NCBI RefSeq assembly: GCF_020882245.1
Contig: NC_083598.1
Span: 27,565,858 to 27,629,857 of the forward strand
From: Rhopalosiphum padi
Lineage: Eukaryota > Arthropoda > Insecta > Hemiptera > Aphididae
Direction of reading: 5' to 3'
DNA: 64,000 nt
In this document: piece by piece, positions 1-15,600 of the stretch
Layout: each line of letters starts with the position of its first letter
Position numbering within the stretch: position 1 is the first letter of the stretch
Translations under genes and position numbers: made by a program
The notes under the pieces: model-generated
What the model saw: the letters and a program-made list of their open reading frames with translations, nothing else
Database searches by the model: none
Told to the model about the DNA's origin: nothing

Positions 1-405
1 ACACTCAAAAATGTTCTCCGTATCGCACCCTCTACCCATGGCTGCACCTTGCGAATACTTATATTCATATATAACTGTACATACACACACACATCAAACA
101 CATATATAAATGTATATGTATATTTTTTTGTTTATTTTTGTTTGCGACGACCTATAGATGAAAAGGTCTCCCGGGTTAATTTTTTGCCCATTTGTCATGA
201 TCCGCGCATCGGATTGTCATCGGCTGACGTATTGCTGGCATCCTCCAACAAATACACACACACACTCTCTCTAACACACATGCACGCACACATACACAAA
301 AGTGTGAAAAAATTCTTCTTCCTTTCACTTCGATCAAAGATCTCTTTGGACCTCCTAGTTGTTATAATGTTATGCATTAATAGATCATTTTTTTTCTATA
401 CTTAG
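1..405 (+). other. 3' end of an upstream receptor intron
   Basis: Holds CA/AC-rich stretches (82-98, 256-300) and a T-rich tract before the acceptor at 404-405. An open frame crosses it but reads mostly through dinucleotide repeat, so I treat it as intron. No receptor-like peptide is visible upstream of 406. Confidence 0.6.
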
Positions 406-639
406 GCACAAGCTGCACTTATGTACGATGCGGTATTGGTCCTCGTAGAAACCTTCGACAAGCTTTTATGGAAAAAACCAGATATGTTTAAGGCGAATAC
501 CAAGAGAACACTTTCAAACGCCAATTCATCTATGTCTGGTATTTCGTCTTCGCAAATCCTTGGTTTGGACTGTAATAGCGGTCGGAGTTCAGGAAATCAA
601 TGGGAACACGGTGAAAAAATTTCACGCTTTTTAAGAAAG
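406..639 (+). CDS. iGluR exon A: end of amino-terminal domain
   Basis: Codes for residues 1-78 in phase 0/0. The acceptor is a T-rich tract ending cttag at 405 and the donor is AAG|gtaaaa at 640. It begins AQAALMYDAVLVLVETF, the conserved late amino-terminal-domain helix of AMPA/kainate receptors. It then has a low-complexity Ser/Asn-rich stretch, and ends with LDCNSG...W..GEKISRFLRK. The lone Cys fits the conserved disulfide partner before the W of this domain. The reading frame is also open upstream, but that sequence is a dinucleotide-rich intron, so the exon start is set by the acceptor. Confidence 0.88.
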
Positions 640-3600
640 GTAAAAACCACATGATTACCTATAATTTTGTTTTTAATTTAATAATATTTTGTTTGCAGCA
701 TTTTTGAATTAAATGATTAGAGTAATCTATAATATATAGTCGACCTTTATCGTTTCCGTATAACATTTTTGATTATTTGAAATAAAAATCGTCGATTTTA
801 TACATCATATTAGTGTAAGATAATAAAATTAATACATATGGTTTCATTCGAATCACCGATCCACAAATAAAATTTGAGCTACACTCTATGTATAAAACAC
901 GCCATTAATATTATTTATATATTAATTATTGACCTATAATATATAATTTATGACCTAGGCAGCGAGAACACATAGGATGGTCCCACATTTTTTATATCAG
1001 ACAAAGATAAGGATTTTATTTCTTATAAATTACTCAATAAATAAGTGGTACCCTAATCGGTGATGTATCAACCTTCGGATTGTTATGTACAAGAAAGAAA
1101 TAAATCATTGTACCCGAAGGACCATTATAAACTGAGTTTAATATTTGTTAAAATTTCTTCATAATATTTTTTAGGTTTAATTTAAAATTATTATGTCTGT
1201 TTTAATCATTTATTCTACTTTTAAAAATGTCCATAAAATAAAATAAAAATATTATTACTAATTAATGATAAATCAATATTTTTTTCAGAATCTAGAAAAA
1301 GTCATTGTTATTTTGTAGGAATTCAATGTTCATATCATATGTTTTCTAACGTCTCGTAGGTATCTAGTTATAACAAAATAATACAAATGAAAACAATGCG
1401 ATGACGTAAAATGGTTAAATTTTTCTGCAGTTATCACGATGTAGCCTAGAAAAGTACTCGGTGTACCGCAATGCGCAGCAGTGTGTACCACCGCTGTCCA
1501 GGCAAAACTCAATTACGAAATCGTTCTTCTTCGTTCCTTTCCAATGGCCTATTTTCATGTATTAATCCTATAATATGTATTACCGTATACGAGTATAGTG
1601 TAATATGTATATGTATAATATAGAGCTTGTATATGCTACGAAAGGACGGTAAGTGCGTGAAAGGATGGTGGCAGTAGTGACGGTGGTTGGGTTATCCAAA
1701 GTGGTATAAATGGGCTTGAATGTCCCGTCGCGTTAATAACGTCCGCGCGACATAATCCCTCCTTTTCCCCTCCCCACAGCTATTTTCCATCACCCCATAC
1801 ACACACACACACACACACCCATTCACCACGCCGTGATGTCTTTTGCCGTATATATATACAAACGTGTTTAATGTACGAGCTCTGAGCACTCGGGGGCGGC
1901 TGTGAGCACTGCCACCGTCGTCATTCTTTTTCGGCGGCAGAGAGTTTTTAATTTCACTCGCCTAAGTGAAATTAGTGAGCACCGGCCGTGATTCACCTAC
2001 CTATATTGCGGGGCGATCCGCCCGGGACGACGCGGTCGCACACGTTCAATCTTCATCGCGACCACCACGTCCCGCATACGGACGACAATGACGGGGGATG
2101 AATCGTGTGGCCTGTAGTGGGGGGGCAAGGAGGGGGGCAGGGTGGCAGTCGCAGTAGTCGAGTCTCACGTCACCGCCGCCACCTTGATGCTTGCTGCGTA
2201 TTCGTCTCTGTCACCTTTTATTATCTCTCCACCCACCCCCGAGCCACGTGTACGGTAAAAAGATTGCACCTAACGCCCCTCTAATAAGAGTAAACGCCAT
2301 CGCCGTGAGTATATACTACCCTGAAATGTGTATAATGTACACACACACGTAGACATACATATATAAATACATGTATGTATATAATATATATATACACTAC
2401 ATTGTGTAACTTGTTTGCGCCGCGGGCAATAAACGAGACGGTACGATATGTCACGCGGACTCCGAGTGACGTGCTATGCGGCTCTCTACGTATATCATAC
2501 GTATAATAGTAACTCCTGAATTTGTATTTACACGTCGCTCCCATGTTCCAAAATTACGTAGCTTAGGCGTATAATATGTAAATTGCATTTATGTCGGAAT
2601 AAATCGAGCGACGTCATTCTATATTTGTATACATTATAATATATTTATGAAATAATAACATAGCTATAAATGCATCGTCAACACTTATCTATAATATATT
2701 CTATATTTTTATTAAATTTTATATTACAATAATTTGTTCAAAACTGTATAAAACTAGCATAAAATTCAAAGTGCATATTATACATATCTGCAGCCTACGT
2801 CATCGCCAATACGTTTTAATAATTCTTCCACGCGTAAAAAAAAATTATACTGTAAAATTCAAACCATCCAAGGAATGCACTTTTAAATTTCCATAGACAA
2901 ATTGAGGTGGAATATAAACAATATGATTGTAATGTGTATGAAGGTTGCTGAAATAGCTTAAAATTATATATATTTGAACACAGTATATGTGTATGCCAAA
3001 CTTATGGGACATTCAATGCAGTTTAGACTCCCTCATATAACAAATTATCAGTCTAACCCAAAGAAACTCTGGTAACATCACTAGTTATAAGTAATACATA
3101 CTAAAACCTACAACATTTTACCTTTGTACTTTCCAAATTACATCCAAAAATGTATTGTGCCGACACTGTTGACTTATATTGAGGTACGATGGTATACATT
3201 TCTTGGTTCTACGCTATTTCTCTTTTAGACCTCAATGTCTCAATAATTTGTATAATCTAGTCTGATTCAGTGCTTTTAAAAGGACGTTAGTAACGGTTCA
3301 GTGGTACATATATCTAGTAGTGGATTCAAAGGGGAGTGAGAGGCCTACATTAACTACAACATAGCTGTTATATCATGTAAAATCCACCATAAGTACTTTT
3401 TTTTAGTGTAAACTGCTAGGAAAAAAAATCAGGTAATAGTATTTTATACAAAGTATAAAATTAGACTGCGTACGAGTTGATTCCTGGGTACCTGTTTACC
3501 TACACCGATACCATTGAGTTGATTCCCGAGTCATTAAGAGGTATATGTACGAATTGATTCCCGGGTCATTATATATTTTTTTCAATATTTAGTCAAATAT

Positions 3601-6600
3601 TTAGCCTAATTAGCGTAATCCAAGAGACACCATGAGAAGGTTGGCTGACAAGTTTCTCAAACATGTTGTTCACTTTAGTTTTTTCATATTTTGAAAATCA
3701 TTCAATTTTTAGTTATCAATTATTTATTGTATTATATTATAATTTATTATTTATTAAAAAATAATTAGTAGTTAGGTAAAAATATTTAAAATACATAAAC
3801 ACTGTTATCTGGTAATTAGATGACCAGTATAGGTACCGTGACATCATTTCGATCAAACAATTTGTTTTTCTTGGTTTGTTATGGATTTCCTTGTTCCATT
3901 GTTCCTGTATTTAATATATGTTTCCGACTACACTTCTAACAGCACGCACATACTTCGTAATGACCCGGAAATCAACTAATACATAAAATAGGTCTCGGGA
4001 ATCAACTCACTTACTGCGTAAAATTAATACTTATAATATATAATTATTAAAAAAAAAGTCAGCAATAAATATTAAATTAAAATGTATAAACTTGCCATTA
4101 GATAAATTATAACGTAATATATTTATGTACACAGTCACATAAATTTCACATATTATTGATGGGTAAGAATAAATTATTTAACTAAGAATATTATTTTTTG
4201 AATTAAAATTGTTTATTGTTTTTAGTTTGGTACTAAAAGCATTAAGTTATCAATGAAGCATTAGTATAGGTAATATGTTGATAATTGATAAAAAAAAAAT
4301 CATGTTTAATATTTTTTTCAACTTTTAAAGAAACATAAAAATATATTTATGGTGAAGAGGTTTATTGCTGGAACTCAGAAAATAAACAACTCCCTTATAT
4401 ATTTATGAATTCTTATTCACTTATTATACGCACAGTATACGGATAAATAATAAAGTATTAATATCAATAAAAATAAAATTAACGACATTATATTATACAA
4501 TAACGCAAGCGCATATCTTCTCTGAGCGGCAGCGAAGACCGCAAATATGCTTATAATTAACTGTACAGATGGTATACCATTATTGTTATTATAAATAATT
4601 ACTTAATTTAACATTTTTAAACTGTATATTATTAAAATTAATATAATTATTTTATTGTATTTTATATTTAATTAAATTTCAAAAGATAAATATTTAATTT
4701 ATTTTAATTTTATTTATACTATGTTTAAATTTTATAAAATTTATAACAAATAAAACGAATAATTATAAGAGTATATAAATCAGTAATAAAATGGCTGACT
4801 ATCTTTTAATCCAAATATAATAATAACAATTTAAACTAAAATTATAATGTATTATTGCCATTGATTTAAATTAGCTAATTGTTTCAGTCGTTTCACGATT
4901 AATCTCAAAATGATTTAAATACCTACTAAAAGGATCTGTTGGTGTATAAGTCATGTGTTCCAATATCTGCCACAGAATTTACGAACTCCATAAACTAATT
5001 TGTTAAACTGCTTAATGACTCGTTAAACTAATTAAATATATCAGACAATAGCCCCATACGGAGTATCACTGCTAGTTTAGTTAGATTCATAGTCATTCCT
5101 CTTATAAACTATTACTATGTTAAGGTTAATCGTAAATTTATATTTTAAAGTATAATAATACACCTGATGAATTTTCTATGTTTCAAAAAATTGATTTTTA
5201 TGTTTTTTTTCTCACTATTTTCATGTTGATACAGATCGTTTATTTATACTACGCAAATAAAAGTCTAGTAAACGGAATACTGTTAATTTCCAAGAATCTC
5301 GTGCGTAAAATCGTTAAATAAATCAAACCCTTCACCGACATTCTCTATTCTACCCATTTATTCAGACTATAGGCTGGTCACGTTTATTTCAACACTACAA
5401 ATTTGTTAAATGAATCGAAAACCTCGATTCTTCTCTTCGTATATTTGTTTTTTTTGCAAGCCTATTAATTGAATTTTTAAAAAAAAGAATACTCACGCTT
5501 TTTTATTATATCCTCAATGGATTAAATTATAATACAATTTTTCACAAGCAGTTTTTTCATTAATTTATTTTTCAAAAATGTTACAATATAAATATAAGAG
5601 ATGTATTAATTAATATACAGTATCATATATATAAGAAAATTTTTTTTTTAATTCTCAGGTTGTAATGGAAGGTCTAACCGGACATATAATGTTTAACGAC
5701 GATGGAAAACGGTATAATTATACATTACACGTTGTACAGATGACAATTGATAGTACTATAACAAAAGTAAGATTTTTTAAAGATATTTAAATATACTTTA
5801 ATATTTAAGGATAATTGATCTTTATTTATGACAGAAATCATGATTATTATTTGATATCGTATTTTAATTTTTAATTTCACACTGGTAAATGTATTGTATT
5901 GTCCTAATAATACTTTTAAAATTGCTCTATAATGAAACATTTGAATTGGTAAAGGATAATTCATTTTTTTATAACAGATTCATTGTTTTTATGCATCCTA
6001 ACCTATTTTAGACCTTATAGTATCATTATATAAGTATGACGTAAATATTTTAATATGTTATAAAAAATCTAGATCGCAGAATGGTCGGATACAGATGGTT
6101 TCAAAACAGTTGTTAGCAAACCAGAAAGGGTTCACACCTCGGGACATTCACACAAAGGTAACGCTACATTGATCGTGGCCACAGTAATGGTGAGTAAACA
6201 CAAGAAGTATAATTTTTAATATTATAAAAATTTTAAGTAGCACATACAAATTATTACTTATTAGTAAAACTGAAATGTTGAATTCTGTTTTTAACTCTTA
6301 TTCTAAAACTCAAATCTTGAAATGTTATGTGAACTCGAGAATATGGCTCTGTAATAAGTTAGTAAGAAATCTAAATAAATTTATAAACACTGAAAGTATC
6401 CAATGAGAAATAAACTTAAAAAGAATGCTACATTAGTGTTAAAAGTGAAGAAAGAGCATACAGATATTTTAAAAGATAAAATGTCGTAAATCTTTTGAGA
6501 TAGCGCATTGTTCCGGAGGGTCCCCAAGCTTGGATGAAATACGAGTATCACCGTACTAAAAACTTTGAACATTATCAATTTATGAACATCAAGTGATGAG

Positions 6601-9600
6601 CGAGAATAAAATATAGAGAGTGTGTGTGTTAGAGATAGACTGATGTTACTAAGCTAGAAGTTGAGACTTAAATTGGTTTTAGACAAACCACCAGTAGTGG
6701 TTGATGTATTCTGTACATACGCCATAGTTTCCTTTATGTGTCGTACAATTTACCTTATGATTCATACTTATTGTAAAAAGTTTGACATTTTGCATACGGC
6801 AGAGGGAAAATATTTTTAACCTTATTCGTGACGTATTAAACTCTTAACACATTTTTAGTATTATCATGATTTTATTTTGGATTTCTTATTATTTGATTAT
6901 AACAAAATAAATACTGTTACTACTAAATACTATCTATATATTAATGTAATATTACGAAGAAAAGCTTAATAATGATCATCAATAAAGTATTTTTGATTGT
7001 ATTGCACAATAGATAAGATATTATGAACATTATTTTTATTTATATTAATAATTAAAAACGATAAGTTATGTATAATGTGTCTTTAATAGTTACATATTAC
7101 TTATGAAAATTTATTTTATAGATTTAATTAGTTATTTATTATACATTTTACAGGAAGAACCATTTATCATGTTTAAAAAGCCCAAGTATGGAGAATCCTT
7201 AGCAGGAAATGACAGATTTGAAGGATATTGTAAGGATCTAACTACATTATTGGCTGATAAAATTGGAGTGAAATGTAAGTAATACTTAAGAAAAACATAA
7301 TTGTATTGATAGATTTTTGTATTTCTATTATACCCACATAACTTATCATTAATTATTGTAGAAAATTATATATTGAAATACTAAATTTATTTTAGTGAGC
7401 AATAATTAAAATAAAACTATAAGTCTATAACTATAAATTGTTTCTTAAGTAGGTATTTTTGTAATTTTAATGTTAAAAAATTATATTGGGATAACAAAAA
7501 CTACATTCCGTAGGTCTCGTTCGATATAAATATACTAATACAAATTTAATAAATTTTCTTGATTATTGATTTGATTTGGTTCTGAAGTATAATTTTTAAA
7601 CTTTTTCGTATTTAATATTTGATTGCGTTTTAGGTTATGTATTTTATTCCATAAATATATACGAGGAAAAGCATTGACTTTTATAATTAAAGTCAACAAT
7701 CATGTAATTAATTTTAAATAGTGAAATTAAAACACTGACATTGTCCATTATTAGGTTATTTCGAATGTTAATAATTAAACATAAAATTAAATATATTATA
7801 AATTACGAATACATATAATTTTTAAATATTTTATAAATTATCATAATATGATTGAATAAAAATAAATGTGTGTATTATGTTATATTTCACTGTTTATTTA
7901 TTAGTTATTGATTTTAAAAACAATCCATTGATGGACAATGTTTGAAATTATTACCTAATTACAATTATATTTATATTATTACAACCAGCTATAACTAAAA
8001 AAAAAAAAAAAACAGTTAATTTTTTAATTTAATTATACTTGAATGTTAAGCTGTAAAATAAATTATTATTTAATTGTTTGTATCCTATAGATAATTTTAA
8101 ACATGGATACCTATAGAACTTAAATGGTTAGTGGGTCAGCTTAGTGAGATTATTTTTTGCTTGTTTGTTTCACGATAAACAGAACTATAAACACTAACGA
8201 AACTTTAACTAAACCACATGCATTAATGCGATTAAGAACATAACGCGATGGTGAACGTCATATAAATCAATCTGTTTTTATTGCGATATGCCACGGGTTG
8301 AAAACTTAATACTTCATTGTACAGCGATATGTAATAAACGCATCGAAATAACCTTAATATGGAAGGTTAATATTAATATTACGGAGCATGCGTAGAAATT
8401 TGTTCGGGGGTGGAGGGAGGGATTGAACACCCCCCCCCCTAGACATGCGCCTGAGTATTAAAGTGTAGTCTGACTGATAAATGATAAGTAATATAATACA
8501 TACGTTTTTATAATCAATTGAATTTCAAATGTTTGAGTATAATATTATATACACTTTTCTATACCATTTGATCCGGTGTATTATATTTAGCGTAATTTGA
8601 TCCAGAAACTTAAATAAATTATACCAAAATATTGGGAAAAAATATAAAATTTAAATTACAAAATGTTATATTTATAATTTCTAAAAATCAATCGATAAAA
8701 ATTGTTAATGTAGGTGTAACTACTTTATTTACTGTACAATTTACATAAGAAGTCGAGTGTACCTCGTTTATTAAGTAGGTCATGATATTGGATGTGTTAA
8801 ATTTTAATTCAATAATTAATTATTGCATACAAAAAATGAATTTAAGCTGAATCAGTATAACATCATATAAATATACTATAATATTTATTATAGTTATATA
8901 TTTTATTATATACAAGTAATATGGTAAAATTATAAATAGTTAATAGCATACAATTTAAATGTTTTGAAAATGTGAGTGTGTCTACAATATATAATAATAT
9001 CTGTAAAAGTTTTTAATACTCATAAAATCTATTTTTAAATAACAAAAAAATAATTATTATTGTTATTCTTTGTTTAAATATTGAATTTAATCTAACAACT
9101 ACAATTTCTCAGAACTTTTGATTCCAGTATTAATTATTTATGAAAAGTATTGTATTAAATTTTCAAATCTGGCAATACAATTTTAATACTTAATAGATTT
9201 TTAACAATAAAATAATGAATTAACTTCATATGCTTATAAAAGATATTTGATCAGTGTATCTTAAATATTTTTAATTGGATATACTAAAAACTTTCGAGGA
9301 ACTTCGTATTTGCGTTATTTTACATAGGTATAAATAATTTAAACTGTAGATGCCCACAAAAACTATTGATTTAATCACGCTTAAAATTTGAGTTATAATA
9401 TAAAAACAAAATCGATTTTGTCGAAAACTAGGTATATGCAAAAATGCACGGCTTTTCCTTAATATTTGATTGCTTTCCCAGATTATTTTGAAAAATACTG
9501 AGAATTCCTAACATCTATTTCTAAAAAGTACTAACTAAAGGAATTTAATTTTTATCAGAAATGTTTTCAAAGTTGAATATCGATGTGTATATATGTTTAG

Positions 9601-12600
9601 TGTTTACTCACTAAAATTACACAAATCATTACAGGCATTGTTTTGTTTAGAATTTAAAACATAACGAGAGATGCCCTTTAAATATATCAACTCATTTTCT
9701 ATTATATATTGGTTTCTTACGTACCTATATCGTTCAGTCTATAGTAAATTCTTTATTATTTTTATTTTGGATAGATATTTTTACTTGCATTTGAATATTT
9801 AAATTTTGATTCAGTCAAGCTTTGTTCTGACTTAAAAAAAATTATAAATATTGATACTATACTTCATACTTTACAAGTACTTTACTTGTAAAGTATTATT
9901 TGATTACTTAAATGTATGATACCAATCTTAACTAAATTATTGGTTCAAGGCTGTTTACATCTTCACATTACAAATTCAATAAAAAAATCGGATATCTTCG
10001 AAATTAACAACCTATCCAAACGCTTCGAAGTAATCCGCATTAGGTGGAAAAAGAGCTACATAACCAGTAAATACATTTTGCGACAATATGGAAAAGTATA
10101 AACTTTTCAAAGTTAGAACAAAGTTTAACTGACGCTAAATTTGGTAAGTTGGATGCAGGTGAACATAATCTGTCCATAAGAAAAATAATATAAATAACTC
10201 GACAAAAGACGGAACCATGTTTATACTGAGCTAATATACGAAGAAAACATATTTAACTATTTAAATAGCATCTCTCTTAATTATTTCAATTATAAAAGCA
10301 TTTTTGTAGTATTAATATTTTTTATTGATCGATTTTTAATATAAAGAACGTGTCACAGGTACATGATTACTTAGTTATTATGAGTAATATTTGTATTTTA
10401 TTGCGTTTTTTGATGCGTTATTCCATCTTTTAATTTTACGACGAAGTTAATAGGCACACTTTTTTTATTAGTAAACCATTTATTTTAAACTAAGTACTTA
10501 ATAAATCATTTCTAGTTTTTTTTTTTTCAATTTATTTATTCTGATAACTTCTCTTTTAATTATGATTAATAAACGTTTTATGTTGTATTGGTATTCATTT
10601 TATTATAGAGCCAATCATTATTTGACATATAATTTTTGAAATGTTCAGATGTTTTAACACCATCTGTTTTTAAAGAGTTAAACTTTTATTTCATCTTACA
10701 TAAATAGATATATATATTATTTTTTAAATTAAATATTATTGAAAAAAAATTCTTGTGTAAAATAATAAAAGATCAATAATTTTTAAGTTAAAATAATAGA
10801 TATTTTGTATCATTGGAAATTAATAAGCTATTTATAAAAAACTTTATATTTTAAAATTATTTCTTAATTATTTATTTTTGAATAAAATATTCTAATCAAA
10901 TTAAAAATTAATCTTTATACTTAAATATTAAATTTAATTATTGTTTTTTTAAGATATATTTCATAATTATTATTTCATGGTTATACGATACAAAATAATA
11001 GCTATTGGAATTAACAATATTAAAATAAAAATACTAAAATAGGTCATGAATAATTTAGAAAAAAGTAAGGAATTTGGGATGACTAATATAAATATTTGAA
11101 AAGAAAAAAATAATACAGCTGTCATAAAACTATCATATTTCACTGAGATTTTTATATTTAAATATAATATCTTACATATAAATGGAAAAACTTTTAAGAA
11201 GCACGTCATACATTCGTGTAAGCATAATATTATATTATTTGAAGATAATAAAACACATTCCAAGAAAAGTTATCCTTATTGTTAAGTAGATAATGATTTA
11301 AAGTTTTGATATGATAAATTTGTCCTTTGGGATATCTCAAAAAAGAAAATATTAAATAACGAATTTTAAAATCTAAAATTGTATAATTTTTTGTTTTTGA
11401 GATATTTCGTATAATAATCTGTAAGAAATCAAACATTTTTAATTAGGTATTGTTATTGTTTATTTATTTATGTCTAAAATATTGTGCTTTATTAAAATGG
11501 TTTACAATTTTTTGATATTGACATTATTTCTTAGTATAGTATATGATATGCATTAATTATTATACGCGAATATACACATTTATATTATGAAATAAATATT
11601 TTAAAGTTATTTTAAGTTAAAAAAAAAATATTTATTTGTAAATATCTGGATTCTGTTGGTCTATTCAATGGTACTTATAATAATTAAACAGAAATATGAA
11701 TTTTCGTTATTATTCATGTGAAATGCATTTAGTAAAGTACCAAAATTTTTTACTTCCTACTAAGTTTTATTGTGCTTTATACTATGTGGCATTGCAGTTC
11801 AGATACACAATAATTATATTTTACTTATTTAAGTATATAATTATTTATTATAGTATTAGTATAAATTAGTAATAAATTATATTTGTTGCAGTTTTTGGTA
11901 TGGATATTTATTCAATATTTATCTGTGTTTATGATCAAATCGTACTATTAGATTCTTAATATGATATTGTGTTGCGTTAACAATTGAATATATAATTACA
12001 AATAATTTCATCGATTGAATAATACTTAAAAATACATACCTATTTGTTATTAGTATCATCTAACTCTAACATATGGTCTGTGAACTCTTTTAATTTCTTT
12101 TTATAATTTGTGTATTGGCCCCAGTATTCGGAACAAGTGGTCAACACAACATAAGACATGGTTTACAATATTTCAAATAAATCAAATATCTCAGATTGTT
12201 TGGTTAAATGTAGAATATCATAAGTCACTATGTGGTATGTACAACGTATATTTTATTTTTGACCTCCTTTTGAGTTATATCTAACAATGTAATTTTGTTT
12301 CACTTTTTTTTTTTATCAAAAATCCTATACTGATGATTTAATAATTTATATAATTAATTAATGGATTCCATTTTTTAGTACAGATAGCAATATAACTTAA
12401 AAACAAATACCTTTAACTTAAAATGTTTTATAAAGTATCTAAATGTATTCAATTCAAAGAATTTTTGGCTGAACCAAATGACGTGAGATATTGGTTTTCA
12501 GATTGAAGTAAAAGAAGATGACTTTTTTAAGGAATGCCTACAAATGAATACTAAAAACCTGTAGACTTGATATATTTTTGGGGATGGTTTTACGTACCAA

Positions 12601-15600
12601 TAGATAGACTAGGAAATCCCTAGAGTTTCGGGGTCAACACAGATGATTACCCTTTAAACCATATGACTATAATATAGTACATATTATAAACATGACCATA
12701 TCCGGATCATCTGAATAAGAGCGTCACTAATGTTATCCATTAACAACAAACGAGAGTCTACTAAAATGGGCATACAGGTCCCTTTTCTTCCTTGTTAGTA
12801 AATATGAAGTATTATGCACCATGCCCGTACAGAAATAAACTATATAACCCTCATGTCAGCGGAATTTATATCAGAAGTGTATAATAAATTTTTCATAAAT
12901 AATATAATAATACATAATCGTCTCATTCTTTTTAATGAAAATATTAATATGTTAAACAGTTGTATTTACATAATATATTAATGTATTTAACTAATACTTA
13001 ATTTGAAGTATAGTTTCTTATAGGGATACCATATTTTAAAGTGAAAAACTGTTAAGCTATAAATTAAATAGCGAATAAAATTGATTTTATAAATTGTTCT
13101 ATATTAATCAAACAATATCAAGTATACGTGGACCATTTAATGAATATCTAATATTTTAAAATTTCAAAATAATATTACATTTTTTCTATTAGGTAATGTT
13201 TTATTTTATAATATGTATCTAATCAATTAAATTATCAATATAAAAATTTGTTTAAAATGTACACAGTTCAAAGGTTGCAACATTTTTAGTTATAAAACTT
13301 GTAACTATCACACCTATCGGCTATCACTAATTTCATTAATATTCATTGGACTTAAAATAAGTCTTTAAATTATTCTTATTAATAAGGTATACGTATTTAG
13401 TTCTGATAATTATATAGTAAGTTCAAAATACATAGATTTGGGAAACAAAAGACACTGATCTGTTTCGTGATCAGTAAGTATGCAGATTGTCGTTGATGGT
13501 TGTTTATTACATGTAATGTCGACTTTAAAGTTTGCCACAAAGATTTAAAATTGGTCCTCGCAATTACTCGTTATAGTTATTATCATTGACGAAAAGTATA
13601 TTAATATCGAAAACTGTTTGAGTTCTAGGTATCTATGAGTATTACTATTGACTTAGAAAATAGTTCTCAATAAATAAATGATAAATCAAGCAATGTTTAT
13701 AATGTTCATTGTACACCTACGTTTCTTAACTATATATGTATAAATTGTTAACTATTACATTTTGAGTATAGATATAACAGCAATAAATATTTATATTAAT
13801 ATTGCATAATGATTTTAGTGAATAGTATCATAGAAGAGTTATGAAATATAATGACAAGTAATTTATGCATTATTATTAAACGAATTTTTTCAGATGAGTT
13901 ACGTACCGTCAAAGACCGGAAATATGGAATGGAGAATCATGAAGTTAAAGGTGGTTGGGATGGGATGGTCGGCGAAATAATCAGAAAGGTTTGAACTATG
14001 GATTTAATAAAACTTCTACTGAATAGTTAATTTTTAAATATTTTATAAGTATAATCATTAAACGTACGGCTTAAAATTTTTATTTCTTCTTGTTTTTCAA
14101 TTTAAGAATCTAAAAATTAAAAATCATTGTATGTATTTTCAGGTGACCTATTTAAATTGCCAAATAACATTATTATTTATTACTAATAATATTTTTATTT
14201 TTATTTTTATTACGTATAATAAACTATATTATGACATAATATAAAATGAAATCGAAGTGTTTATTATATTTATTTTTAAACGAAACTTAATGATATTAGA
14301 AATCAATTATTATTATTAAATAAAAGGTTACTAATATGAATGGTATCGAATGAACTATTCAACTTATACCAATGTGTTTTATTAAAAAATTTAAGCTTTA
14401 TTGTATAGTTGGTTAATTCATTAATGTTTTAAAATCAATTTTGGTCTTTGTAAGTTTTTTTATTTCTAATAAAATACATGTTGTGATAATTATTTATAAT
14501 TTATATTATTAAAAATCCAATTCAAAATCATTGTCGCAAAACGAAAGTAGAATATTTTTTAGTCTGGATTTTTGAATTTTTCATGCTCTGATTGTGCTCT
14601 GATCTCATATTTTAAACTTCATCAGTTTTATTTTTATTTACTGTAATTGTTCAATTTACATGAATTGAAAAAAAAGAAAAAAATATCTTTATAAGCTATG
14701 ATTTTGTGATAAATCCAAAAGCTATGGTTTATTTTACCGCCAATTATATATAAGTCTGTAGCCTGGTTTCTTATTTACCTTCACAGAATATTTGAATCAT
14801 TGATGTAAACATTTTTTAATGCACTCAATGAATATTCCATAATTGTATTAAAGTCAACTGAATATTTTAATATTTAATTAATAAGTCACATATTACTCAT
14901 GTTACTTAACTTCGGGCTATAGTAAATCCTAAGTAACATAGTGTTACTCAGTTGTATTATTTATAATAATATTATAATAATAATTGAGATGCTTTTTATA
15001 TATTTTTTATAATAATTGAATAAATTTAATTTGTTAATTAAATATCGCTTTAAATATGAATAATATTTTTCATGTGATTAAATTTGTTTTTTAGGTCTAA
15101 ACCAAAATAAATAATAACATTGTTTTTTATACATACCTACAAAATTGTAATCTATTAATTATGGTCCAATTATTTTTTATAATATGTATATATTATTTTT
15201 AATGTTTATACTTTATATCGATTTTAATTTTTATTAAAACCGTTAGAGACTTTAAATTAAGTATTAAAATATCATTACTTTTGATTTTAAAATGGTAAAT
15301 ACTTATTGTTTTTGTTTATTAATTTAATTATAAATTATAAAACCAATGTATAACCTAACCAAAAACTTCCATGCAATAACTTTTTCTTTCTCAATCTAAT
15401 TTTTTTGGCAGTCTTTCAATTAAAAAAGGGTGTCTATTTTAAATATCCATAGATAATTTAACTAATTTGATCTGTTTTCAAATAGATTAGACTATTGAAT
15501 TATTCAATTTTTTTTTTAGGAAAGTTTTCAGGTCTGTAGAAAATATAATAAGTTAATGGAATATTTGTTGTTTAACAAAATAATTATTGGCTATGTGTAA

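Larger units (their letters stand above)
640..5658 (+). other. Intron A-B (5.0 kb)
   Basis: AT-rich overall, with a less AT-rich patch at about 1640-2560 and a foldback element at 3464-4020. There is an (AC)n run at 1799-1819 and an AC/AT-rich mixed repeat at 2338-2400. No exon-like receptor peptide was seen in it. Confidence 0.8.

Noticed and set aside
49..405. 118-codon open frame before exon A
   Set aside because: It is mostly dinucleotide repeat (THTSNTYINVYVYF) and ends at the splice acceptor; no receptor similarity. Treated as intron.
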